From Apostichopus japonicus (lineage: Eukaryota; Echinodermata; Holothuroidea; Aspidochirotida; Stichopodidae), in assembly GCF_037975245.1 (NCBI RefSeq), contig NC_092569.1, positions 8,242,501-8,306,500 of the forward strand: 64,000 nt of DNA. Direction: 5' to 3'. Each line of letters starts with the position of its first letter. Position 1 is the stretch's first letter. The notes beneath the pieces were generated by a model, which had not been told where the DNA came from, did no database searches, and saw only the letters and a program-made list of their open reading frames with translations. The position numbers and the translations under genes were made by a program. This document shows, piece after piece, positions 12,567 to 25,572 of this stretch.

Positions 12567-15500
12567 CTATCGATTTATCGATACCGCACATTCGATTGAT
12601 CGGTACCGCTCATTCGATTGATCGGTAGCGAACATTCGATAGATCGATACCGCACATTCGATTGATCGATACCGCACATTCGATTGATCGATACCGCACA
12701 TTCGATTGATCGATACAGCACATTCGATTGATCGGTACCGAACATTCGATTGATCGGTACCGCACATACGATTGATCGGTACCGCACATTCGATTGATCG
12801 GTACTGCGCATTCGATCAGTCGATAAAGCACATCGATTGATCGATACCGCACATTCGATTGATCGATAACGTACATTCGATTTATCGGTACCGCACATTC
12901 GATTGATCGGTAGCGAACATTCGATTGGTCGATACCGCACATTCGATTGATCGATACCGCACATTCGATTGATCGATACAACACATTCGATTGATCGGTA
13001 CCGAACATTCGATTGATCGGTACCGCACATACGATTGATCGGTACCGCACGTTCGATTGATCGGTACCGCACATTCGATTGATCGATACCGCACATTCGA
13101 TTGATCGATACCGAACATTCGATAGATCGATACTGCGCATTCGATCAGTCGATAACGCACATCGATTGATCGGTACCGCCCGGTCGATTGATCGATACTG
13201 CGCTTTCGATTTATCGGTACAGCACATTCGATTGATCGATACCGCACATTCGATTGATCGGTACCGCACATTAGATTGATCGATTCTGCTCTATCGATTG
13301 ATCGATACCGCACATTCGATTGATCGGTAGAGAACATTCGATTGATCGATACCGCACATTCGATTGATCGACACCGCACATTCGATTGATCGATACCGCA
13401 CATTCGATTGATCGATACCGCACATTCGATAGATCGATACTGCGCATTCGATTAGTCGATAACGCACATCGATTGATCGACACCGCACATTCGATTGATC
13501 GATACCGCACATTCGATTGATCGATACCGCACATTCGATTGATCGATACAACACATTCGATTGATCGGTACCGAACATTCCATTGATCGGTACCGCACAT
13601 TCGATTGATCGGTAACGCACATTCGATTGATCGATACCGCACATTCGATTGATCGGTACCGCACATACGATTGATCGGTACCGCACATTCGATTGATCGG
13701 TACCGCACATTCGATTGATCGATACCGCACATTCGATTGATCGATACTGCGCATTCGATTAGTCCATAAAGCACATCGATTGATCGGTACCGCCCGGTCG
13801 ATTGATCGATACTGCGCTTTCGATTTATCGGTACCGCCCATTCGATTGATTGGTACCGCACATTCGATTGATCGGTACCGTACATTCGATTGATCGATTC
13901 TGCTCTATCGATTGATCGATACCGCACCTTCGATTGATCGATACTTCGCTTTCCATTAGTCGATAACGCACATCGATTGATCGATACCGCACATTCGATT
14001 GATCGATACTGCGCTGTCGATTTATCGGTACCGTACATTCGATTGATCGTTACCGCACATTCGATTGATCGTTACCGCACATTCGATTGATCGGTAACAC
14101 ACATTCGACTGATCGGTACCGCACATTCGATTGATCGATACTGCGCATTCGATTGATCGGTACCGCACATTCGATTGATCGGTACCGCACATTCGATCGA
14201 TAACGCACGTCGATTGATCGATACCGCACATTCGAATGATCGATACTGCACTTTCGATTTATCAGTAACGCAGATTCGATTGATCGGTACCGCACATTCG
14301 ATTGATCGGTACCGCGCATTCGATTGATCGGTACCGCACATTCGATTGATCGATACCGCACATTCGATTGATCGGTAGCGAACATTCGATTGATCGATAC
14401 CGCACATTCGATTGATCGATACCGCACATTCGATTGATCGATACCGCACATTCGATTGATCGATACCGCACATTCGATTGATCGATACAACACATTCGAT
14501 TGATCGGTACCGAACATTCGATTGATCGGTACCGCACATTCGATTGATCGGTAACGCACATTCGATTGATCGATATCGCACATTCGATTAATCGGTACTG
14601 CACTTCCGATTGATCGATACTGCGCATTCGATAAGTCGATAACGCACATCGATTGATCGATACCGCACATTCGATTGATCGATACTGCGCTTTCGATTTA
14701 TCAGTACCGCACATTCGATTGATCGGTACCGCACATTCGATTGATCGATACTGCGCTATCGATTGATCGGTACCGCACATTCGATTGATCGGTAGCGCAC
14801 ATTCGATTGATCGGTAGCGCACATTCGATTGATCGATAGCGCACATTCGATTGATCGATACCGCACATTCGATTGATCGATACCGCACATTCGATTGATC
14901 GATACCGCACATTCGATTGATCGATATAACACATTCGATTGATCGGTACCGAACATTCGATTGATCGGTACGCACATACGATTGATCGGTACCGCACATT
15001 CGATTGATCGGTACCGCACATTCGATTGATCGATACCGCACATTCGATTGATCGATACTGCGCATTCGATCAGTCCATAAAGCACATCGATTGATCGGTA
15101 CCGCCCGGTCGATTGATCGATACTGCGCTTTCGATTCATCGGTACCGCCCATTCGATTGATCGGTACCGCACATTCGATTGATCGGTATCGTACATTCGA
15201 TTGATCGATTCTGCTCTATCGATTGATCGATACCGCACCTTCGATTGATCGATACTGCGCTTTCCATTTATCGGTACCGAACATTCGATTGATCGGTACC
15301 GCACGTTCGATTGATCGGTACCGCACATTCGATTGATCGGTACCGTACATTCGATTGATCGATACCGCACATTCGATTGATCGGTAGCGAACATTCGATT
15401 GATCGATACCGCACATTCGATTGATCGATACCGCACATTCGATTGATCGATACTGCACATTCGATTGATCGATACCGCACATTCGATTGATCGATACCGC

Positions 15501-15960
15501 ACAGTCGATTGATCGATACAACACATTCGATTGATCGTTACCGAACATTCGATTGATCGGTACCGCACATTCGATTAATCGATACTGCGCTATCGATTTA
15601 TCGGTACCGCACATTCGATTGATCGGTACCGCACATTCGATTGATCGATACTGCACATTCGATTGATCTATACCGCACATTCGATTGATCGATAACGCAC
15701 ATTCGATAGATCGATACTGCACATTCGATTAGTCGATAACGCCCATCGATTGATCGGTACCGCACATTCGATTGATCGATACTGCACATTCGATTAGTCG
15801 ATAACGACCATCGATTGATCGGTACCGCACATTCGATTGATCGATACTGCACATTCGATTGATCTATACCGCACCTTCGATTGATCGATAACGCACATTC
15901 GATAGATCGATACTGCACATTCGATTAGTCGATAACGCCCATCGATTGATCGGTACCGCA
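12567..15960 (+). repeat. Segment shared by beta and gamma, absent from alpha
   Basis: This segment of about 3.4 kb pairs with about 21,816-24,990. The offset steps from 9,249 to 9,117 to 9,029 as blocks of six and four whole monomers differ. Alpha has only about 1.25 kb of unrelated order between the flanking matches. Private marks include a monomer with a GCCCGGT end (near 13,180 and 13,790), units containing ATTCTGCTC, and a 17-bp unit. Confidence 0.72.
14194..14210 (+). repeat. 17-bp short monomer
   Basis: This unit reads CGATCGATAACGCACGT. It can be derived from the 21-bp unit by loss of four bases after CGAT. It is the shortest unit I found. Confidence 0.85.
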
Positions 15961-16666
15961 CATTCGATTGATCGATACTGCGCTATCTATTTATCGGTAC
16001 CGCACAATCGATTGATCGGTACCGCTCATTCGATTGATCGGTAGCGAACATTCGATTGATCGATACCGCACATTCGATTGATCGATATAACACATTCGAT
16101 TGATCGGTACCGAACATTCGATTGATCGGTACGCACATACGATTGATCGGTACCGCACATTCGATTGATCGGTACCGCACATTCGAATGATCGATACCGC
16201 ACATTCGATAGATCGATACTGCGCATTCGATCAGTCTATAAAGCACATCGATTGATCGGTACCGCCCGGTCGATTGATCGATACTGCGCTTTCGATTCAT
16301 CGGTACCGCCCATTCGATTGATCGGTACCGCACATTCGATTGATCGGTACCGTACATTCGATTGATCGATTCTGCTCTATCGATTGATCGATACCGCACC
16401 TTCGATTGATCGATACTGCGCTTTCCATTGATCGGTACCGCACATTCGATTGATCGATACCGCACATTCGATTGATCGATACCGCACATTCGATTGATCG
16501 ATACCGCACATTCGATTGATCGATACAACACATTCGATTGATCGGTACCGAACATTCGATTGATCGGTAGCGAACATTCGATTGATCGATACCGCACATT
16601 CGATAGATCGATAACGCACATTCGATTGATCGGTAACACAAATTCGATAGATCGGTACGGCACATT

Positions 16667-16685
16667 CGATTTTCGGTATCACAGT
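16667..16685 (+). repeat. 19-bp short monomer in unit beta
   Basis: This canonical 19-bp unit is the counterpart of 6,082-6,100 (offset 10,585). It lies in the part of beta that copies the end of alpha. Confidence 0.9.
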
Positions 16686-17411
16686 CGATTGATCGATACA
16701 GCACATTCGATAGATCGATACTGCACATTCCTTTAGTTGATAACGCACATCGATTGATCGATACCGCACATTCGATTGATCGATACTGCGCTTTCGATTT
16801 ATCGGTACAACGTATTCGATTGATCGGTACCGCACATTCGATTGATCGGTACCGCACATTCGATTGATCGATACCGCACATTCGATTGATCGATACCGCA
16901 CATTTGATAGATCGATACTGCGCATTCGATTATTCGATAACGCACATCGATTGATCGATACCGCACATTCGATTGATCGATACTGCGCTTTCGATTGATC
17001 GGTACCGAACATTTGATTGATCGATACTGCGCTTTCGATTGATCAGTAACGCAGATTCGATTGATCGGTACCGCACATTCGATTGATCGGTAACGCACAT
17101 TCGATTGATCGATACCGCACATTCGATTGATCGGTACGGCACATTCGATTGACAAATACAGCACATTCGATAGATCGATACTGCGCATTCGATTAGTCGA
17201 AAACGCACATCGATTGATCGATACCGCACATTCGATTGATCGGTACCGCACATTCGATTGATCGATAACGCACATTCGATTGATCGGTACCGCACATACG
17301 ATTGATCGATACTGCGCTATCGATTGATCGATACCGCACATTCGATTGATCGGTAGCGCACATTCGATTGATCGATACCGCACATTCGATTGATCGACAC
17401 CGCACATTCGA

Positions 17412-18475
17412 TTGATCGATACCGCACATTCGATTGATCGATACCGCACATTCGATAGATCGATACTGCGCATTCGATTAGTCGATAACGCACATCGATT
17501 GATCGATACCGCACATTCGATTGATCGATACTGCGCTTTCGATTTATCGGTACCGAACATTCGATTGATCGGTACCGCACATTCGATTGATCGGTACTGC
17601 ACATTCGATTGATCGGTAACACACATTCGATAGATCGGTACCGTACATTCGATTGATCGATACTGCGCTATCGATTTATCGGTACCGCACATTCGATAGA
17701 TCGGTACGGCACATTCGATTGATCGATAACGCACATTCGATTGATCGATACCGCACATTCGATTGATCGATACAACACATTCGATTGATCGGTACCGAAC
17801 ATTCGATTGATCGATAACGCACATTCGATTGATCGATACCGCACATTCGATTGATCGATACCGCACATTCGATTGATCGATACCGCACATTCGATAGATC
17901 GATACTGCGCATTCGATTAGTCGATAACGCACATCGATTGATCGATACCGCACATTCGATTGATCGATACTGCGCTTTCGATTTATCGGTACCGAACATT
18001 CGATTGATCGGTACCGCACATTCGATTGATCGTTACTGCACATTCGATTGATCGGTAACACACATTCGATAGATCGGTACCGTACATTCGATTGATCGAT
18101 ACTGCGCTATCGATTTATCGGTACCGCACATTCGATAGATCGGTACGGCACATTCGATTGATCGATAACGCACATTCGATTGATCGATACCGCACATTCG
18201 ATTGATCGATACAACACATTCGATTGATCGGTACCGAACATTCGATTGATCGATAGCGCACATTCGATTGATCGATACCGCACATTCGATTGATCGATAC
18301 CGCACATTCGATTGATCGATACCGCACATTCGATAGATCGATACTGCGCATTCGATTAGTCGATAACGCACATCGATTGATCGATACCGCACATTCGATT
18401 GATCGATACTGCGCTTTCGATTTATCGGTACCGCACATTCGATTGATCGGTACCGCACATTCGATTAATCGGTAA
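17412..18475 (+). repeat. 439-bp module, about 2.5 copies (unit beta)
   Basis: Copies start at about 17,412, 17,851 and 18,290, each 439 bp apart; the last is partial. Copies one and two differ near 17,600/18,039 (GGTACTG versus GTTACTG). Alpha has one copy fewer, which explains the offset change from 10,585 to 11,024. Confidence 0.82.
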
Positions 18476-18504
18476 CGCACATTCGATTGATCGGTACCGC
18501 ACAT

Positions 18505-21500
18505 TTAATTGATCGATTCTGCTCTATCGATTGATCGATACCGCACATTCGATTGATCGGTAGCGAACATTCGATTGATCGATACCGCACATTCGATTGA
18601 TCGACACCGCACATTCGATTGATCGATACCGCACATTCGAATGATCGATACCGCAAATTCGATTGATCGATACAACACATTCGATTGATCGGTACCGAAC
18701 ATTCGATTGATCGGTAACGCGCATACGATTGATCGGTAACGCATATTCGATTGATCGATATCGCACATTCGATTAATCGGTACTGCACTTTCGATTGACC
18801 GATACCGCACATTCGATAGATCGATACTGCACATTCGATTGATCGGTACCGCACGTTCGATTGATCTGTACCGCACATTCGATTGATCGATAACGCACAT
18901 TCGATAGATCGATACTGCGCATTCAATTAGTCGATAACGTACATCGATTTATCGATACCGCACATTCGAATGATCGATACTGCGCTTTCGATTCATCAGT
19001 AACGCAGATTCGATTGCACGGTACCGCACATTCGATTGATCGGTACCGCGCATTGGATTGATCGGTACCGTACATTCGATTGATCGGTAGCGAACATTCG
19101 ATTGATCGATACCGCACATTCGATTGATCGACACCGCACATTCGATTGATCGATACCGCACATTCGAATGATCGATACCGCACATTCGATTGATCGATAC
19201 AACACATTCGATTGATCGGTACCGCACATTCGATTGATCGGTACCGCACATTCGATTGATCGGTAGCGCACATTCGATTGATCGACACCGCACATTCGAT
19301 TGATCGATACCGCACATTCGATTTATCGATACTGCACGTTCGATTGATCTATACCGCACATTCGATTGATCGATAACGCACATTCGATAGATCGATACTG
19401 CGCATTCAATTAGTCGATAACGCACATCGATTGATCGATACCGCACATTCGAATGATCGATACTGCGCTTTCGATTTATCAGTAACGCAGATTCGATTGC
19501 ACGGTACCGCACATTCGATTGATCGGTACCGCGCATTCGATTGATCGGTACCGTACATTCGATTGATCGATACCGAACATTCGATTGATCGGTACCGCAC
19601 ATACGATTGATCGGTAACGCACATTCGATTGATCGATATCGCACATTCGATTAATCGGTACTGCACTTTCGATTGACCGATACCGCACATTCGATAGATC
19701 GATACTGCGCATTCGATTAGTCGATAACGCACATCGATTGATCGATACCGCACATTCGATTGATCGATACTGCGCTTTCGATTTATCAGTACCGCACATT
19801 CGATTGATCGGAACCGCACATTCGATTGATCGATACTGCGCTATCGATTGATCGGTACCGCACATTCGATTGAACGGTAGCGCACTTTCGATTGATCGGT
19901 AGCGCACATTCGATTGATCGATAGCGCACATTCGATTGATCGACACCGCACATTCGATTGATCGATACTGCACATTCGATTGATCTATACCGCACATTCG
20001 ATTGATCGATAACGCACATTCGATAGATCGATACTGCACATTCGATTGATCAGTACCGCACATTCGATTGATCGGTACCGCACATTCGAATGATCGATAA
20101 CGCACATTCGATAGATCGATACTGCGCATTCAATTAGTCGATAACGCACATCGATTGATCGATACCGCACATTCGATTGATCGATACTGCGCTTTCGATT
20201 TATCAGTAACGCAGATTCGATTGATCGGTACCGCACATTCGATTGATCGGTACCGCGCATTCGATTGATCGGTAGCAAACATTCGATTGATCGAAACCGC
20301 ACATTCGATTGATCGGTAGCGAACATTCGATTGATCGATACCGCACATTCGATTGATCGATACCGCACATTCGATTGATCGATACCGCATATTCGATTGA
20401 TCGATACCGCACATTCGATTGATCGATACAACACATTCGATTGATCGGTACCGAACATTCGATTGATCGGTACCGCACATACGATTGATCGGTAACGCAC
20501 ATTCGATAGATCGATATCGCACATTCGATTAATCGGTACTGCACTTTCGATAGATCGATACTGCGCATTCGATTAGTCGATAACGCACATCGATTGATCG
20601 ATACCGCACATTCGATTGATCGATACTGCGCTTTCGATTTATCAGTACCGCACATTCGATTGATCGGTACCGCACATTCGATTGATCGATACTGCGCTAT
20701 CGATTGATCGGTACCGCACATTCGATTGATCGGTAGCGCACATTCGATTGATCTGTAGCGCACATTCGATTGATCGATAGCGCACATTCGATTGATCGGT
20801 AGCGAACATTCGATTGATCGATACCGCACATTCGATTGATCGATACCGCACATTCGATTTATCGATACCGCACATTCAATTGATCGATACCGCACATTCG
20901 ATTGATCGATACCGCACATTCGATTGATCGATACAACACATTCGATTGATCGGTACCGAACATTCGATTGATCGGTACCGCACATACGATTGATCGGTAA
21001 CGCACATTCGATTGATCGATATCGCACATTCGATTAATCGGTACTGCACTTTCGATTGACCGATACCGCACATTCGATAGATCGATACTGCGCATTCGAT
21101 TAGTCGATAACGCACATCGATTGATCGATACCGCACATTCGAGTGATCGATACTGCGCTTTCGATTTATCAGTACCGCACATTCGATTGATCGGTACCGC
21201 ACATTCGATTGATCGATACTGCACGTTCGATTGATCTATACCGCACATTCGATTGATCGATACCGCACATACGATTGATCGGTAACGCATTTTCGATTGA
21301 CCGATACCGGACATTCGATAGATCGATACTGCGCATTCGATTAGTCGATAACGCACATCGATTGAGCGATACCGCACATTCGATTGACCGATACCGCACA
21401 TTCGATTGATCGATACTGCGCTTTCGATTTATCAGTACCGCACATTCGATTGATCGGTACCGCACATTCGATTGATCGGTACTGCGCTATCGATTGATCG

Positions 21501-24500
21501 GTACCGCACATTCGATTGATCGGTAGCGCACATTCGATTGATCTGTAGCGCACATTCGATTGATCGATAGCGCACATTCGATTGATCGATACCGCACATT
21601 CGATTGATCGATACTGCACATTCGATTGATCTATACCGCACATTCGATTGATCGATAACGCACATTCCAATGATCGATAGCGCACATTCGATTGATCGAT
21701 ACCGCACATTCGATTGATCGATACTGCACATTCGATTGATCTATACCGCACATTCGATTAGTCGATAACGCCCATTGATTGATCGGTACCGCACATTCGA
21801 TTGATCGTTACTGCGCTATCGATTTATCGATACCGCACATTCGATTGATCGGTACCGCTCATTCGATTGATCGGTAGCGAACATTCGATAGATCGATACC
21901 GCACATTCGATTGATCGATACCGCACATTCGATTGATCGATACCGCACATTCGATTGATCGATACAGCACATTCGATTGATCGGTACCGAACATTCGATT
22001 GATCGGTACCGCACATACGATTGATCGGTACCGCACATTCGATTGATCGGTACTGCGCATTCGATCAGTCGATAAAGCACATCGATTGATCGGTACCGCC
22101 CGGTCGATTGATCGATACTGCACTTTCGACTTATCGGTACCGCCCATTCGATTGATCGGTACCGCACATTCGATTGATCGGTACCGTACATTCGATTGAT
22201 CGATTCTGCTCTATCGATTGATCGATACCGCACCTTGTATTGATCGATACTGCGCATTCGATTAGTCGATAACGCACATCGATTGATCGGTACCGCCCGG
22301 TCGATTGATCGATACTGCGCTTTCGATTTATCGGTACAGCACATTCGATTGATCGATACCGCACATTCGATTGATCGGTACCGCACATTAGATTGATCGA
22401 TTCTGCTCTATCGATTGATCGATACCGCACATTCGATTGATCGGTAGAGAACATTCGATTGATCGATACCGCACATTCGATTGATCGACACCGCACATTC
22501 GATTGATCGATACCGCACATTCGATTGATCGATACCGCACATTCGATAGATCGATACTGCGCATTCGATTAGTCGATAACGCACATCGATTGATCGACAC
22601 CGCACATTCGATTGATCGATACCGCACATTCGATTGATCGATACCGCACATTCGATTGATCGATACAACACATTCGATTGATCGGTACCGAACATTCCAT
22701 TGATCGGTAACGCACATTCGATTGATCGGTAACGCACATTCGATTGATCGGTACCGCACATTCGATTGATCGGTACCGCACATACGATTGATCGGTACCG
22801 CACATTCGATTGATCGGTACCGCACATTCGATTGATCGATACCGCACATTCGATTGATCGATACTGCGCATTCGATTAGTCCATAAAGCATATCGATTGA
22901 TCGGTACCGCCCGGTCGATTGATCGATACTGCGCTTTCGATTTATCGGTACCGCCCATTCGATTGATTGGTACCGCACATTCGATTGATCGGTACCGTAC
23001 ATTCGATTGATCGATTCTGCTCTATCGATTGATCGATACCGCACCTTCGATTGATCGATACTTCGCTTTCCATTAGTCGATAACGCACATCGATTGATCG
23101 ATAACGCACATTCGATTGATCGATACTGCGCTGTCGATTTATCGGTACCGTACATTCGATTGATCGTTACCGCACATTCGATTGATCGTTACCGCACATT
23201 CGATTGATCGGTAACACACATTCGATTGATCGGTACCGCACATTCGATTGATCGATACTGCGCATTCGATTGATCGGTACCGCACATTCGATTGATCGGT
23301 ACCGCACATTCGATCGATAACGCACGTCGATTGATCGATACCGCACATTCGAATGATCGATACTGCACTTTCGATTTATCAGTAACGCAGATTCGATTGA
23401 TCGGTACCGCACATTCGATTGATCGGTACCGCGCATTCGATTGATCGGTACCGCACATTCGATTGATCGATACCGCACATTCGATTGATCGGTAGCGAAC
23501 ATTCGATTGATCGATACCGCACATTCGATTGATCGATACCGCACATTCGATTGATCGATACCGCACATTCGATTGATCGATACCGCACATTCGATTGATC
23601 GATACAACACATTCGATTGATCGGTACCGAACATTCGATTGATCGATACCGCACATACGATTGATCGGTAACGCACATTCGATTGATCGATATCGCACAT
23701 TCGATTAATCGGTACTGCACTTTCGATTGATCGATACTGCGCATTCGATAAGTCGATAACGCACATCGATTGATCGATACCGCACATTCGATTGATCGAT
23801 ACTGCGCTTTCGATTTATCAGTACCGCACATTCGATTGATCGGTACCGCACATTCGATTGATCGATACTGCGCTATCGATTGATCGGTACCGCACATTCG
23901 ATTGATCGGTAGCGCACATTCGATTGATCGGTAGCGCACATTCGATTGATCGATAGCGCACATTCGATTGATCGATACCGCACATTCGATTGATCGATAC
24001 CGCACATTCGATTGATCGATACCGCACATTCGATTGATCGATATAACACATTCGATTGATCGGTACCGAACATTCGATTGATCGGTACGCACATACGATT
24101 GATCGGTACCGCACATTCGATTGATCGGTACCGCACATTCGATTGATCGATACCGCACATTCGATTGATCGATACTGCGCATTCGATCAGTCCATAAAGC
24201 ACATCGATTGATCGGTACCGCCCGGTCGATTGATCGATACTGCGCTTTCGATTCATCGGTACCGCCCATTCGATTGATCGGTACCGCACATTCGATTGAT
24301 CGGTATCGTACATTCGATTGATCGATTCTGCTCTATCGATTGATCGATACCGCACCTTCGATTGATCGATACTGCGCTTTCCATTTATCGGTACCGAACA
24401 TTCGATTGATCGGTACCGCACGTTCGATTGATCGGTACCGCACATTCGATTGATCGGTACCGTACATTCGATTGATCGATACCGCACATTCAATTGATCG

Positions 24501-25560
24501 GTAGCGAACATTCGATTGATCGATACCGCACATTCGATTGATCGATACCGCACATTCGATTGATCGATACCGCACATTCGATTGATCGGTACCGCACATT
24601 CGATTAATCGATACTGCGCTATCGATTTATCGGTACCGCACATTCGATTGATCGGTACCGCACATTCGATTGATCGATACTGCACATTCGATTGATCTAT
24701 ACCGCACATTCGATTGATCGATAACGCACATTCGATAGATCGATACTGCACATTCGATTAGTCGATAACGCCCATCGATTGATCGGTACCGCACATTCGA
24801 TTGATCGATACTGCACATTCGATTAGTCGATAACGACCATCGATTGATCGGTACCGCACATTCGATTGATCGATACTGCACATTCGATTGATCTATACCG
24901 CACATTCGATTGATCGATAACGCACATTCGATAGATCGATACTGCACATTCGATTAGTCGATAACGCCCATCGATTGATCGGTACCGCACATTCGATTGA
25001 TCGATACTGCGCTATCTATTTATCGGTACCGCACAATCGATTGATCGATACCGCACATTCGATTGATCGATACCGCACATTCGATTGATCGATATAACAC
25101 ATTCGATTGATCGGTACCGAACATTCGATTGATCGATACGCACATACGATTGATCGGTACCGCACATTCGATTGATCGGTACCGCACATTCGATTGATCG
25201 ATACCGCACATTCGTTAGATCGATACTGCGCATTCGATCAGTCCATAAAGCACATCGATTGATCGGTACCGCCCGGTCGATTGATCGATACTGCGCTTTC
25301 GATTCATCGGTACCGCCCATTCGATTGATCGGTACCGCACATTCGATTGATCGGTACCGTACATTCGATTGATCGATTCTGCTCTATCGATTGATCGATA
25401 CCGCACCTTCGATTGATCGATACTGCGCTTTCCATTTATCGGTACCGAACATTCGATTGATCGGTACCGCACGTTCGATTGATCGGTACCGCACATTCGA
25501 TTGATCGATACCGCACATTCGATTGATCGATACCGCTCATTCGATTGATCGATACCGCAC
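18505..25560 (+). repeat. Domain I higher-order repeat unit gamma, truncated
   Basis: Gamma follows beta at an offset of 9,687, then 9,709, 9,183, 9,249, 9,117, 9,029 and 9,007 as blocks of monomers are gained or lost. It has single copies of the 1,075-bp and 526-bp segments and shares the beta-specific segment. Near 25,560 the order changes to that of domain II, before the stretch that would match the end of alpha and beta. Confidence 0.75.
23311..23327 (+). repeat. 17-bp short monomer, gamma copy
   Basis: This is identical to the 17-bp unit at 14,194, at an offset of 9,117. It shows that the deletion predates the split of beta and gamma in this array. Confidence 0.85.
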
Positions 25561-25572
25561 ATTCGATTGATC

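Larger units (their letters stand above)
8819..18504 (+). repeat. Domain I higher-order repeat unit beta (9,686 bp)
   Basis: The head copies alpha at offset 8,221 with few changes: 985 A versus 9,206 C, 1,182-1,183 GC versus 9,403-9,404 AT, and 1,416 G versus 9,637 T. Beta has one copy of alpha's 1,075-bp duplication, a private 526-bp duplication, an extra segment of about 3.4 kb, and an end that copies alpha at offset 10,585 and then 11,024. The next unit, gamma, follows at an offset of 9,687. Confidence 0.78.
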
